Source: Humibacillus xanthopallidus
Lineage (GTDB): Bacteria; Actinomycetota; Actinomycetes; Actinomycetales; Dermatophilaceae
Assembly (NCBI RefSeq): GCF_006717145.1
Contig: NZ_VFQF01000002.1
Location: 1,532,237-1,596,236 of the forward strand
Reading direction: 5' to 3'
Length of the DNA: 64,000 bases
Position 1 is the first letter of the stretch; each line of letters starts with the position of its first letter. This document shows, piece after piece, positions 7,693 through 16,190 of the stretch. A program made the translations under genes and the position numbers. The notes beneath the pieces were generated by a model. That model was not told where the DNA came from. It did no database searches and was given only the letters and a program-made list of their open reading frames with translations.

Positions 7693-10062
7693 TCAGAGCC
7701 GTGCGACCTCGCACAACGACGAACGCAGCGGCGAGCTGCCGCTGACCGGGTCGCTCGGGGTCTGACGGAGCACGAGGTTGAGGTTGACGCCGTCCTGCTC
7801 GTAGGGATCCGACGACGGCAGCCCCAGCTCGTCGCACCCCTGTGACCAGCCGTGCTGGGCGCACACGACGCCCGGCGCGATGCTCGAGTTGAGCTTCGCG
7901 CGGGCGCGCACGGCGCCGTGGGGCGTGCTGATGCGCACCCAGTCGCTCGTGGTGATGCCGCGAGCCTGCGCCGCGTCGGGGTGCAGCTCGACCTGCGGGT
8001 CGGGCGCGGCGCGCCGCAGCTCGGCGACCTGGCGGTGCTGCGACTCGCAGAACCGCAGGGACTTTGCACAGGTCAGAACCAGGGGGTAGTCCCTGACGAG
8101 GTCGGGCCGCGAGCGGGGGCCGAGGGCCGGTTCGGTGAAGCTGGGCAGTGCGGGCTCGCCGTGCTCGACCAGCTCCATGGACCAGATCTCGACGAGCCCG
8201 GTCGGTGTGCGGAAGCCCCGTTCCTCGTACTTGCGGTGGCGCGTGGGCAGGTCGAGGGCGATGCCGCGCGGTTGCTCCCGCAGCGCCTCGAGAGTGATTC
8301 CGCTAGGGGCGAGCTGGTGGCGCCAAGCGGCGTCGATGTCACCGTCCCAGAAGTGCTCACCGAGGCCGAGGCGCTGGGCGAGGGCGAACACGATCTGGAG
8401 GTCGGAGCGCGCCTCGCCACGCGGGGGAGCGGCGGGACGACGGAGCTGAACGTGGGACTGCGCCTGCTGGCTGACCTCGAACCCGACGCGCAGCGCCTCC
8501 GTCTCGAACGGGCTCGCGACGGGCAGGACGATGTCGGCGAGCGCCGCAGTGGGGCTCATGAAGAGGTCCGCGTGGACGAAGAAGTCCAACGACGACAAGG
8601 CATCTCGCACCCGAGCGCTGTCTCCGTGCGCCATGACGAGGTTGGCGCCGAAGTTGACGAGGGCGCGGGCGCGGTAGGGCTCGTGGTCGAGCGCCGCGGT
8701 GCAGAGGTCCTCGCCGGTGACGAACTCGAAGCGGGCCGGCCCCAGGGGGCGTCCCTGCACGCCGATGGTGCGGGCTCGCTGCGCGTCGCTCAGCAGGCCG
8801 GCGCCGTCGACCGGGTTCGTCGGCACCGGGGTGAAGAGCACGTTGCCCCCGACGGCGTCGAGGCACCCGGTGAGCGCGTAGAGGACGTTGACGGCACGGA
8901 TCATCTGGGTCGTGTTGCTGTGCTGCTCTAGGCCGCTCCAGCTGTAGTAGGCGACCGGGCGCGACTCCCACAGGGTGCGTGCGGTGTCGACGAGCACCTG
9001 GGCCGAGACCCCAGTCACGGACTCGGCCGCCTCCGGCGTGAGGTTCTCGCAGTGCCGTCGCAGGAGCTCGAGAACCGGGCTGCAGGTCACCGGGCCGTTC
9101 GTGGTGGCGACCTCGGCAGTGCCGGAGACGGCACATCGTGACACCGAGCTGGCGTATGCCGGTGTGGCCGGGTCGACGGCGACGGGCCGCGCGTCCGGCT
9201 CGTCCCACGCCACGTAGCCCGTGCGCGCGGAGGCGCCGGGCAGCTCGTCCGCGCGAAGCAGGCGTCCGGTGTCGAGCCGCACGAGGAGCGGTGCGTTGGT
9301 CCAGCGGCGCACGAAGTCCTCGTCGTACCAACCGTTCTCGATCATCACGTGGATCAGCCCGAGTGCGAGGGCGGCATCGGTGCCCGGTCTGACCTGGAGC
9401 CAGTGGTCGGCCCTGCCGGCCAGCCCGGTGCGGCGGGGGTCGACCACGACGAGGCGGGCGCCCCGGTTCACCGCGTCGACCGTCGCGGTGGCGTGCACGA
9501 GCCGCGACACCGACGGGTTGTAGCCCCAGAAGAGGATGCAGCCGGCGTTGTCGAGGTCGGGCATGAACGCGCCCGGCACCGGCGCGCCGAAGGTGTAGGT
9601 CGACGCGAGGAAGCGGCCCCAGCCGCACAGCTCCATCGAGTTGGTGAAGTTCGGGCTGCCGAAGGCACGGCGCAGCCGCGTGATCCAGTCCGCGGAGTCG
9701 CTGATCGCGGAGGTCGACGGCGACGCCGAGCCGAACACCACCGCCTCGGGACCGCTCTCGTCCGCGATGGTGCGCAGGTGCTCGGCGATGGTGTCCAGCG
9801 CCTCGTCCCAGCTGATCTGCACCCACTCCGTGCTCGCGGAGCCCTTGGGGGTCGTGCGGCGCAGGGGGTGGAGCAGGCGGTCCGGGTGCTCGAGCACCTG
9901 TGGCGCGGCCTTGCCCTTGACGCACACGGCCCGGCCGGTCGGGTGATCCGGGTCAGGCCCGAGGGCGATGAGCCGGCCGTCCCGGACGGTGGCCGTCGCG
10001 CCGCACCGCGACACGCACATGGCGCAGAAGGTCGCCAACTGGTCGGCGTTCGCACCGGGCAT
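7693..10062 (-). CDS. Molybdopterin-dependent oxidoreductase (bis-MGD, DMSO-reductase superfamily)
   Basis: 789 residues. An N-terminal [4Fe-4S] motif is visible as Cys13, Cys16, Cys20 and Cys47 (CAMCVSRC...AVCVKG). Molybdopterin domains follow, with the MGD-binding signatures NPSVSRLVHA and VVDPRR and the C-terminal dinucleotide-binding domain (DWVRISTPHG). Cys in ELCGWG (about residue 143) is the probable Mo ligand, as in formate dehydrogenase, NapA and thiosulfate/polysulfide reductases. There is no Tat signal, so it is probably cytoplasmic. No electron-transfer subunit or chaperone gene is adjacent, so donor and substrate remain unknown. Start ATG 10062 has GGGAGGG 4 nt upstream; in-frame ATGs further upstream are less likely. 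Confidence 0.85.
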   Translation of the reverse strand: MPGANADQLATFCAMCVSRCGATATVRDGRLIALGPDPDHPTGRAVCVKGKAAPQVLEHPDRLLHPLRRTTPKGSASTEWVQISWDEALDTIAEHLRTIADESGPEAVVFGSASPSTSAISDSADWITRLRRAFGSPNFTNSMELCGWGRFLASTYTFGAPVPGAFMPDLDNAGCILFWGYNPSVSRLVHATATVDAVNRGARLVVVDPRRTGLAGRADHWLQVRPGTDAALALGLIHVMIENGWYDEDFVRRWTNAPLLVRLDTGRLLRADELPGASARTGYVAWDEPDARPVAVDPATPAYASSVSRCAVSGTAEVATTNGPVTCSPVLELLRRHCENLTPEAAESVTGVSAQVLVDTARTLWESRPVAYYSWSGLEQHSNTTQMIRAVNVLYALTGCLDAVGGNVLFTPVPTNPVDGAGLLSDAQRARTIGVQGRPLGPARFEFVTGEDLCTAALDHEPYRARALVNFGANLVMAHGDSARVRDALSSLDFFVHADLFMSPTAALADIVLPVASPFETEALRVGFEVSQQAQSHVQLRRPAAPPRGEARSDLQIVFALAQRLGLGEHFWDGDIDAAWRHQLAPSGITLEALREQPRGIALDLPTRHRKYEERGFRTPTGLVEIWSMELVEHGEPALPSFTEPALGPRSRPDLVRDYPLVLTCAKSLRFCESQHRQVAELRRAAPDPQVELHPDAAQARGITTSDWVRISTPHGAVRARAKLNSSIAPGVVCAQHGWSQGCDELGLPSSDPYEQDGVNLNLVLRQTPSDPVSGSSPLRSSLCEVARL

Positions 10063-10102
10063 GGCGCCCTCCCGCGGAGAGGAGCTGGGTCGTTGCCGAG
10101 CC

Positions 10103-10108
10103 ATTCTA
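10103..10108 (-). promoter_or_regulatory. -10 box of the molybdopterin oxidoreductase gene
   Basis: TAGAAT on the minus strand, giving a leader of about 30 nt before the ribosome site and ATG at 10062. Confidence 0.45.
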
Positions 10109-10222
10109 GGGACCATCCCCGAGAACTCGGCTTCTCCGATTCCGCACCGGCGCCGGGGTGGTGGTGGGCAGGATGGGCCATGGGCGAGAACGGTCCTCGT
10201 CCAACGAGACCCGGGAGCACCC

Positions 10223-10501
10223 ATGGACTGGAGTATCGGCAACATCCTGTGGATGGTCATCGGTGGCGCGATCATCGGTGTCCTCGCCCGCATGTTCCTC
10301 CCCGGCAAGCAGGCCATCCCCTTCTGGCTGACGATCCTCGCCGGCATCGTCGGCATGCTCGTGGGGGACTGGCTGGCCGGACTCTTCGGCGTCGAGAAGA
10401 CGGCCGGCATCGACTGGATCAGGCACGGGCTGCAGCTGCTCGTCGGCATGATCGCCGTGGGTGCCGTCGCCTCGATCAGGGGCCGGCGCGCCGCCCCCTG
10501 A
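10223..10501 (+). CDS. GlsB/YeaQ/YmgE family (transglycosylase-associated) membrane protein
   Basis: 92 residues, the family's usual length. Three hydrophobic helices are evident: ILWMVIGGAIIGVLARMF, a central FWLTILAGIVGMLVGDWLAG, and a C-terminal LLVGMIAVGAVASI. The GxIxGxLAR and GxxGxxxG glycine patterns are family hallmarks. Members are small stress-responsive inner-membrane proteins of unclear function. Start ATG 10223 has GGGAG about 8 nt upstream; earlier in-frame starts would add a non-conserved extension. It is divergent from the molybdoenzyme gene and convergent with the MarR gene. Confidence 0.85.
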   Translation: MDWSIGNILWMVIGGAIIGVLARMFLPGKQAIPFWLTILAGIVGMLVGDWLAGLFGVEKTAGIDWIRHGLQLLVGMIAVGAVASIRGRRAAP

Positions 10502-10536
10502 GGGTCGCCGTCAGCGCTCAGCAGGTGACGGGCGTC

Positions 10537-10558
10537 GAGGCGGCACGCGCGCCGCCTC
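10537..10558. terminator. Bidirectional hairpin between GlsB-like and MarR genes
   Basis: GAGGCGGC pairs with GCCGCCTC around ACGCGC in the 66-bp gap between convergent genes. Confidence 0.6.
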
Positions 10559-10567
10559 AGTCCCCGC

Positions 10568-11098
10568 TCAAGCGCGCTCCGCGGCGGCCCGCGACGCCGC
10601 GATGACGCGGGTGAGGGACGCGTGCAGCTCCTGGAGCTCCCCGACCGCCATGCCCAGGCGCTCGATGATCTGAGGTGGCACGAGGAGGGCCTCGGCGCGC
10701 AGGGCGGCTCCGCGCGGGGTAAGGCTGACCAGCAGAGCGCGGTCGTCGTGCGGGTGTCGCTCGCGCACGACGAGACCGGCCGCCTCGAGACGCTTGACGA
10801 GCGGTGACACCGTCGCGGGCTCGAGGCTCAGCAGCTCGCCGATCTCTTTGAGGGCGAGAGGAGCCCGCTCCCAGAGGGCGAGCATCACGAGGTACTGCGG
10901 GTGGGTGAGGCCGAGCGGCTCGAGGACGGGCCGGTAGAGGCCGATGACGTTGCGTGCGGCCACGGCGAGGGCGAAGCAGACCTGCTGGTCGAGGCGCAGC
11001 AGGTCGTCCGGGGTGTGCCCGACGCGGCCCTCGGGGTCGCTGACCGACCCGGCGGCTCCGGACGGTCCGGTGGGTGCGGCCTGGCTCGGCTGGCTCAT
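10568..11098 (-). CDS. MarR family regulator, OhrR-like
   Basis: 176 residues with a winged helix-turn-helix (about 80-125: LKEIGELLSLEPATVSPLVKRLEAAGLV, written here as part of a longer motif, then a wing with RHPHDDRA). The N-terminal LDQQVCFALAVAAR places Cys41 where OhrR carries its peroxide-sensing cysteine, and LGLTHPQYLVMLALWE is also OhrR-like. It therefore probably represses genes until oxidised by organic peroxides. No ohr gene is next to it. ATG 11098 has GAGGAG 8 nt upstream. An upstream in-frame start at 11128 would lie within the -10 region and is rejected. It is divergent from a small hypothetical gene and likely autoregulated through the repeats at 11135-11159. Confidence 0.8.
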   Translation of the reverse strand: MSQPSQAAPTGPSGAAGSVSDPEGRVGHTPDDLLRLDQQVCFALAVAARNVIGLYRPVLEPLGLTHPQYLVMLALWERAPLALKEIGELLSLEPATVSPLVKRLEAAGLVVRERHPHDDRALLVSLTPRGAALRAEALLVPPQIIERLGMAVGELQELHASLTRVIAASRAAAERA

Positions 11099-11128
11099 CG
11101 CGGTGGTCTCCTCGTTCAGCTCGACCAT

Positions 11129-11159
11129 ATAGTATGTGCACTAATCATCTGTGCACTAA
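11129..11159. promoter_or_regulatory. Divergent promoter with paired operator-like repeats
   Basis: TGTGCACTAA occurs at 11135-11144 and 11150-11159, 15 bp apart, each containing the palindrome GTGCAC. A minus-strand -10 box TACTAT (11129-11134) abuts the first copy, and the second sits at the -35 position, so a bound regulator would block the MarR gene's own promoter. Assignment to the MarR protein is an inference. Confidence 0.55.
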
Positions 11160-11179
11160 CGATATCCGAGGTGTTCGAC

Positions 11180-11368
11180 ATGACCCGATCCTCTCGCGGC
11201 GAGGGCCTTTCCCTGGCCTACCGGTTCGGCTACCGCTTGCGGCTCGCGGCCCTCACGCTGCTCGGCCCCGCGGAACTCGAGGAGCACAACGACCCCAAGG
11301 CGCGCCTGCGCCGTGAGCGGGAGCGGAAGGTGGCGGCCGCAGCGGCGCGCCGGGACGCTCGGGCCTGA
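11180..11368 (+). CDS. Small hypothetical protein, 62 residues
   Basis: ATG 11180 preceded by CGAGG. The N-terminal half is basic with a hydrophobic patch (RFGYRLRLAALTLLGPAEL), and the C-terminal half is a charged, probably helical segment rich in Arg/Lys/Ala (RLRRERERKVAAAAARR). There is no signal peptide, clear membrane span or known domain. It shares the divergent promoter region with the OhrR-like regulator, so peroxide-responsive expression is possible. It ends 8 nt before the stop of the convergent PLP-enzyme gene. I do not recognise the family. Codon use and the divergent context support a real gene, but homologues would be needed to be sure. Confidence 0.55.
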   Translation: MTRSSRGEGLSLAYRFGYRLRLAALTLLGPAELEEHNDPKARLRRERERKVAAAAARRDARA

Positions 11369-11376
11369 CGCCCGGG

Positions 11377-13110
11377 TCAGACTGCGGGGCTCGTGCCCTG
11401 CGCCGTCACGAGGCTCGTTGCGGGCAGGTCGAACCACCTCAGGTGGTCGAAATCGGCGTTGACGTGTCCCTCGGGGCAGGCCGGCGGGGTGGCTGCCGCG
11501 AGGATCCGTCGGCCCTCGGACAGGTGCTCGGCGAGCACCTCCTCACCTGCGCGGTCGTTCTGCTTCGGGTAGGTGAGACGCCCGTCCTCGAAGCCGACCT
11601 GACGCAGCCGCAGCGGAGGCTCGACCGGCCCGTCGTGGTGGCGCCAGAGGCCGCTGCGGGCATCGAAGTCGTAGTCGCCGAGGAGGCGCCAGCCTTCGCG
11701 CGCGACGAGGCGCACCGCCTCGATGACGTAGTCGGCCACTGTGTCGGAGATGAAGTAGTTGAAGTTGACCCGCACCCAGCCGGGCTTGATGCCTTCGCAG
11801 CCACGGCCGATCTCGCGCTCGAACTCCTGCGATCGCTCGAGGTCGATTCCGAGAAGGGTGTGGCCGTAGGGGCCGGCGCACGAGCATCCGCCCCGGGCCT
11901 GGATGCCGAAGAGGTCGTTGAGCACGGCGACGACGAAGTTGTGGTGGAGGTGGCGCCCGCCCGCGGAGCGCACGGTGAAGGACACGATCGAGAGCCGTTC
12001 GGCCGACAGGTTGCCGAGGATCTCGATGGCCGGCTCCTGCTGCCACGCCTCGACGGCGCGGCGGAGGAAGACCGCCTCACGGGCGCGGATCGTCGGTGTC
12101 CCGACGGCCTGCTTGAGCTTGAACACGAGCCCCGCACGGATCGCCTCGATGATGGCGGGCGTGCCGCCCTCCTCGCGGTGGGCGGGATCGGTGAGGTAGT
12201 CGTGCGCCGTGGGGTTGACGAAGGCCACCGTGCCGCCGCCGGGCACGTCGGGCACGCGGTTGTCGAACAGCTCGCGTCGGGCGACGAGCACACCGGGCGT
12301 GCTCGGGCCCCCGATGAACTTGTGGGGGCTGAGGAAGACGGCGTCCTTGTAGGCGGTCGGGTCGGCGACGCCGCGACCACCCGTGCCGTACATCTCGATG
12401 TCGACGTAGGGAGCGGCGGCGGCGAAGTCCCAGAAGGCGAGGGCGCCGTGCTCGTGCAGCAGCGACGAGATGGCATCGGTGTCGGTCACGATGCCGGTGA
12501 CGTTGCTTGCAGCAGAGAAGGATCCGATGACGAGGGGCCGAGCGGTGTACTCCTGCAGGCGTGCTCGCAACACGTCACGGTCGATGTGGCCGTCGAGGTC
12601 CTGCGGGATGACGACGACGTCGGCCACGCACTCACGCCACATCACTTCGTTGGAGTGGTGCTCGTACGGGCCGATGAAGATGACGGGGCGCTGGTCAGCG
12701 GGGACGAGACTGCTTGCGTGCCAACGGTCCTCGAAGCTGGACGGGACCCTGAGGCCGAGGATGCCGACGAGCTTGTCGATCGCCCCGGTGCATCCCGACC
12801 CGGCGAAGATGACGACGGTCTCGTCGTCGCCGCCCACGGCCTCGCGGATCTCGCGCCGGGCATCCTCGCGCAGCCGGGTGGTCTGCAGGCCGGTGCCGGA
12901 GCTCTCGGTGTGCGTGTTGGCGTAGCGGGGGAGCACCTCGTCGCGGATGAAGTCCTCGATGAAGCCGAGCGCCCGCCCGGAGGCGGTGTAGTCGGCATAT
13001 GTCACGCGGCGCGGGCCGTAGGGGCCCTGCATGACCTGGTCGTCACCGATGACACTGGTGCGGATGAGCGTGAGGAGGTCGTCGGAGGAGGAGGGGTCCG
13101 TCGCGGTCAT
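11377..13110 (-). CDS. Class V aminotransferase-fold PLP enzyme (cysteine desulfurase-like)
   Basis: 577 residues, longer than SufS/IscS (~400). The fold-type I core shows YADYTASGRAL near the N-terminus, FAGSGCTGAIDKL (PLP phosphate binding), GSFSAASNVTG, and SPHKFIGG with the Schiff-base lysine at about residue 260. A Cys-rich GGCSCAGPYG segment follows in the position of the desulfurase cysteine loop. The C-terminal ~130 residues (after WVRVNFNYFISD) are an extra domain. Such long proteins are annotated as aminotransferase class V or selenocysteine lyase-like; the substrate is not established. No Fe-S scaffold gene is adjacent. ATG 13110 is chosen because a TATGCT -10 box ends 7 nt upstream. 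Confidence 0.8.
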   Translation of the reverse strand: MTATDPSSSDDLLTLIRTSVIGDDQVMQGPYGPRRVTYADYTASGRALGFIEDFIRDEVLPRYANTHTESSGTGLQTTRLREDARREIREAVGGDDETVVIFAGSGCTGAIDKLVGILGLRVPSSFEDRWHASSLVPADQRPVIFIGPYEHHSNEVMWRECVADVVVIPQDLDGHIDRDVLRARLQEYTARPLVIGSFSAASNVTGIVTDTDAISSLLHEHGALAFWDFAAAAPYVDIEMYGTGGRGVADPTAYKDAVFLSPHKFIGGPSTPGVLVARRELFDNRVPDVPGGGTVAFVNPTAHDYLTDPAHREEGGTPAIIEAIRAGLVFKLKQAVGTPTIRAREAVFLRRAVEAWQQEPAIEILGNLSAERLSIVSFTVRSAGGRHLHHNFVVAVLNDLFGIQARGGCSCAGPYGHTLLGIDLERSQEFEREIGRGCEGIKPGWVRVNFNYFISDTVADYVIEAVRLVAREGWRLLGDYDFDARSGLWRHHDGPVEPPLRLRQVGFEDGRLTYPKQNDRAGEEVLAEHLSEGRRILAAATPPACPEGHVNADFDHLRWFDLPATSLVTAQGTSPAV

Positions 13111-13117
13111 GGCCCAA

Positions 13118-13123
13118 AGCATA
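13118..13123 (-). promoter_or_regulatory. -10 box of the PLP-enzyme gene, leaderless spacing
   Basis: TATGCT on the minus strand ends 7 nt before ATG 13110. Confidence 0.55.
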
Positions 13124-13211
13124 CCTGCTGTGATGCTAACCGAGCAGACCATAACGTAGCGTTACTCGTCACGCTCAGCGCGGTGGCCGGACGAGACCGG
13201 GAGCCGTCGCA

Positions 13212-13217
13212 TAGGGT
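13212..13217 (+). promoter_or_regulatory. -10 box of the M16 peptidase operon, leaderless spacing
   Basis: TAGGGT ends 6 nt before GTG 13224. Confidence 0.6.
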
Positions 13218-13223
13218 CGGTCC

Positions 13224-14525
13224 GTGACTGCGATCTCCTATCCCCTCGTCGAGCGGACGCTCGCCAACGGGCTGCGCGTCATCGTCTCGGAGGACCACGC
13301 GGCACCCAACGTCGCGGTCAACCTCTGGGTCGGTGTCGGCTCCCGACACGAGAGCCCCGGCCGTACCGGCTTCGCCCACCTCTTCGAGCACCTGATGTTC
13401 CAGGGCAGCCGCAACGTCAAGTCGGGCGAGCACTTCTCGGCGCTCATGGACGAGGGGGCGCGCCTGAACGCGACGACGTGGTTCGACCGCACGAACTACT
13501 TCGAGACCGTCCCGACAGGCGCCCTCGAGCTCGCCCTCTGGCTCGAGGCCGACCGGCACGGGCACCTGCTCGACGCCGTGACGCAGGAGAACCTCGACAA
13601 CCAGCGTGACGTCGTCAAGGAGGAGAAGCGCCAGCGCTACGACAACGTGCCCTACGGCACGGCCCTCATCGACATCTACGCGACGGCCTTCCCGGAGGAC
13701 CACCCCTACCACCACCCGACGATCGGCTCGATGGAGGACCTCGACGCGGCGACGCTCGACGACGTCCACGCCTTCTTCCGTGCTCACTACGCCCCCAACA
13801 ACACCGTGCTCACGCTCGTCGGCGACATCACGCCCGACGAGGGCTTCGCCGCGGCCGAGAAGTACTTCGGCCCACTGGCGGCCATCCCCCTCGAGAGCCG
13901 GCCGCGGCACGCCCAGCTCCCTCCGATCGACGGCCCAGTGCGGGTCGACCGCGTCGGCGACGTGCCCAATGACCGCCTCTATGTGGCCTTCCGGCTGCCC
14001 GTCGACACCACGCCGGACTACCTCGCCTGCCAGGTCGCCGTCGACGTGCTCGGTGGGCTGGCGAGCAGCCGCCTCATGCGCCGTCTCGTGCGCACCGACG
14101 AGACCGCCGTCGCCGTCGGGGGCTGGACCATGGGCCTCGTCGACGGCGTGGGTCTCGGAGCCTTCACCGTCGACGTCTCGGCGGGCGCCGACGCCGACGA
14201 GGTGGAGCAGGCGCTCTGCGAGGAGATCACGCGCTTCATCGCCGAGGGGCCCGACGAGGCCGAGCTCGAGTCCGTCATCGCCGACACCGAGCGCTCGTGG
14301 CTGAGCGCCCTGGCGAGCATCGAGGAGCGGGCCGACCACATCAGCCATCACGCGCTGCTGACGGGCGACCCGGACTACGTCAACACCTTCGTCGACCGGT
14401 TGCGACAGGTGAGCGCCGACGACGCGCGGGCCGCCGCGGCAGTGTGGCTCGATCCCGGGTCGCGAGCGGTCGTGCGCTACCTCTCCGACTCCAGTGGTCG
14501 CGGCGAGGAGGGGGAGGCGGCATGA
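13224..14525 (+). CDS. M16 family zinc metallopeptidase, catalytically competent subunit
   Basis: 433 residues. The inverted zinc motif HxxEH is present as His52-Leu-Phe-Glu55-His56 in FAHLFEHLMFQG, and a downstream glutamate-rich VVKEEKRQRYDN supplies the third ligand region. N-terminal LANGLRVIVSEDHAAPNVAVNLWVGVGS, here quoted in part, is the usual pitrilysin first strand pair. Bacterial M16B enzymes work as heterodimers of an active HxxEH subunit and an inactive partner; the next gene, overlapping by 4 nt, encodes that partner. No signal peptide is evident, so the pair is probably cytoplasmic. The GTG start is fixed by the leaderless promoter. Confidence 0.9.
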   Translation: MTAISYPLVERTLANGLRVIVSEDHAAPNVAVNLWVGVGSRHESPGRTGFAHLFEHLMFQGSRNVKSGEHFSALMDEGARLNATTWFDRTNYFETVPTGALELALWLEADRHGHLLDAVTQENLDNQRDVVKEEKRQRYDNVPYGTALIDIYATAFPEDHPYHHPTIGSMEDLDAATLDDVHAFFRAHYAPNNTVLTLVGDITPDEGFAAAEKYFGPLAAIPLESRPRHAQLPPIDGPVRVDRVGDVPNDRLYVAFRLPVDTTPDYLACQVAVDVLGGLASSRLMRRLVRTDETAVAVGGWTMGLVDGVGLGAFTVDVSAGADADEVEQALCEEITRFIAEGPDEAELESVIADTERSWLSALASIEERADHISHHALLTGDPDYVNTFVDRLRQVSADDARAAAAVWLDPGSRAVVRYLSDSSGRGEEGEAA

Positions 14526-15919
14526 CCGAGCTCGCCCGCCCCGTCGTCGCCCCCCCTGCCCCATGGGACTTCCCCCTGGCGGCGACGCACGACCTACCCA
14601 ACGGCCTCCGGCTGCTCACCTACGACGTGCCGGGGCAGTACGTCCTCTCGCTGCGCCTCGGACTGCCGATCTCGCTGCGCGACGAGCCTGACGACCGTGA
14701 GGGCGTCGCGACGATCATGGCGCGCTCGCTCGACGAGGGCACGGAGCGCTGGTCGGCCGAGGAGTTCGCCCGGCTGCTCGAGCGCAAGGGCGTCAGCTTC
14801 GGTGCGGGGATGGGCGACTCAGGCCTCTCGCTCGACCTCGACGTCGTCAAGGGCAACCTCGAGCCGGCTCTCGACCTGCTCCGACAGATCCTCACGGAGC
14901 CCGCCTTCCCGCAGACCGAGGTCGCACGCCAGGTGCGCACCCGGCTCGCCGAGATCGACCAGGAACGTGCGGTTCCGGCCGCCCGGGCGGGTCTGGAGTT
15001 CGTCCGCACGTTCTACGCGCCCGACGACCGGTCGTCCCGGCCGACGGGCGGGTCGCGCGGCACCGTCGCGCAGATCACGCGCGACGACGTCGTGCGGTTC
15101 CACGCCGAGCACGTCGTGGCCGCAGGCGTGACGATGGTCGTGGCCGGCGACCTCGAGGGCCTCGACGTGCCGGCCCTCGTCGACGCTTCCCTCGGCGGCT
15201 GGGGGAGCGGCGACCGTGAGCGCGACCGACACCTCGACCGCCCTGCGACGCTCGCCACCGACCGCTCCCGCATCGTGCTCGTCCACCGCGCCGGCTCCGT
15301 GCAGACCGAGCTCGTGGTCGGTGCGCCGGGACCGGACCGCTCGGTCGAGGGTGGCTGGGCTCCATATCCGGTGCTCGGCTTCGTGCTCGGTGGGTCGCCC
15401 ACCGCACGGGTCGACGCCGTGCTGCGCGAGGACAAGGGCTACACCTACGGCATCCGCTCGAGCTTCCGCCCCCGCAGGGCTGGTGGCCTCTTCCTCACGT
15501 CCGGATCGGTGCGCTCGGACTCGACCACCGAGTCGCTGCGCCTGCTCGTCGAGATCCTCGGCAGCGGGTCGGATGGCTTCTCCGAGAAGGAGATCCGCTC
15601 GGGCGTCGACTTCATCAGCAAGACGGCGCCGGGCCGCTACGCAACGGCCGACGCCATTGCCGACGAGGCCGTCAGCATGGCGCTCGACGGGCGCACGACG
15701 GAGTTCGTGACGAGCAACCTGCGCGACCTGCGCACCGTCGACGCACCCCGCGTCGACGCGGCATACGCCAGGTTTGCCGAGCGGGCCGGCATCGGTGTCG
15801 GCCCGCGAGCGGGCGCCGGGTGGACCATCGCGATGGTCGGTGATGCCGACGCTCACCTCGACACCATCTCGGCGCTGGACCTCGGCGAGGTCACGGTCGT
15901 GCGCGACGACCACTCCTGA
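14522..15919 (+). CDS. M16 family peptidase-like protein, non-catalytic partner
   Basis: 465 residues from ATG 14522, overlapping the previous stop (ATGA). The N-terminal domain has the M16 fold pattern (LPNGLRLLTYDVPG, GVATIMARSLDEGT), but the HxxEH zinc motif is absent. The C-terminal half keeps LREDKGYTYGIRS, the conserved Arg/Tyr segment of inactive subunits that binds substrate. Together with the upstream HLFEH protein it should form an active-inactive M16B heterodimer. The pair's substrates are unknown. The gene is followed by the 66-bp tandem repeat array. Confidence 0.88.
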   Translation: MTELARPVVAPPAPWDFPLAATHDLPNGLRLLTYDVPGQYVLSLRLGLPISLRDEPDDREGVATIMARSLDEGTERWSAEEFARLLERKGVSFGAGMGDSGLSLDLDVVKGNLEPALDLLRQILTEPAFPQTEVARQVRTRLAEIDQERAVPAARAGLEFVRTFYAPDDRSSRPTGGSRGTVAQITRDDVVRFHAEHVVAAGVTMVVAGDLEGLDVPALVDASLGGWGSGDRERDRHLDRPATLATDRSRIVLVHRAGSVQTELVVGAPGPDRSVEGGWAPYPVLGFVLGGSPTARVDAVLREDKGYTYGIRSSFRPRRAGGLFLTSGSVRSDSTTESLRLLVEILGSGSDGFSEKEIRSGVDFISKTAPGRYATADAIADEAVSMALDGRTTEFVTSNLRDLRTVDAPRVDAAYARFAERAGIGVGPRAGAGWTIAMVGDADAHLDTISALDLGEVTVVRDDHS

Positions 15920-15948
15920 CCGCCGCTCACCTCGACACCCCCGGGTTC

Positions 15949-16190
15949 GAGGTGATCTTGCGCCGCACGTGGGTGCCGGCATCACCTCGATCCGCGGGGG
16001 TATGCCGCTGGGTGGAGGTGATCTCGCGCCTCACGTGTGCCGGCATCACCTCGAACCGCGGGGGTATGCCGCCGGGTGGAGGTGATCTCGCGCCCCACGT
16101 GGGTGCCGGCATCACCTCGAACCGCGGGGGTATGCCGCTGGGTGGAGGTGATCTTGCGCCTCACGTGGGTGCCGGCATCACCTTGATCCA
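15949..16190. repeat. Tandem array of ~66-bp units, 3.7 copies, each with GTATGCCG
   Basis: Units start with GAGGTGATC at 15949, 16015, 16079 and 16145 (periods 66, 64, 66). Each unit contains an arm GAGGTGAT, a central CACGTG in most copies, and a matching arm ATCACCTC about 30 nt later, so each can fold into a hairpin. The first three units then carry GCGGGGGTATGCCGC. It fills the 323-bp gap between the M16 and GNAT genes, with no plausible coding sequence on either strand. Confidence 0.9.

Noticed and set aside
10568..11128. Longer MarR start at 11128
   Set aside because: It lies at the -10 box and expected transcript start; ATG 11098 has a proper ribosome site.
15927..16164. Short minus-strand ORFs with repeated peptide units in the 66-bp array
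   Set aside because: The peptide repeats merely mirror the DNA repeat; there is no ribosome site, and the unit length varies by 2 nt, which breaks the frame.
15949..16190. CRISPR array
   Set aside because: Units are directly adjacent and nearly identical over their full length, with no unique spacers and no cas genes nearby.
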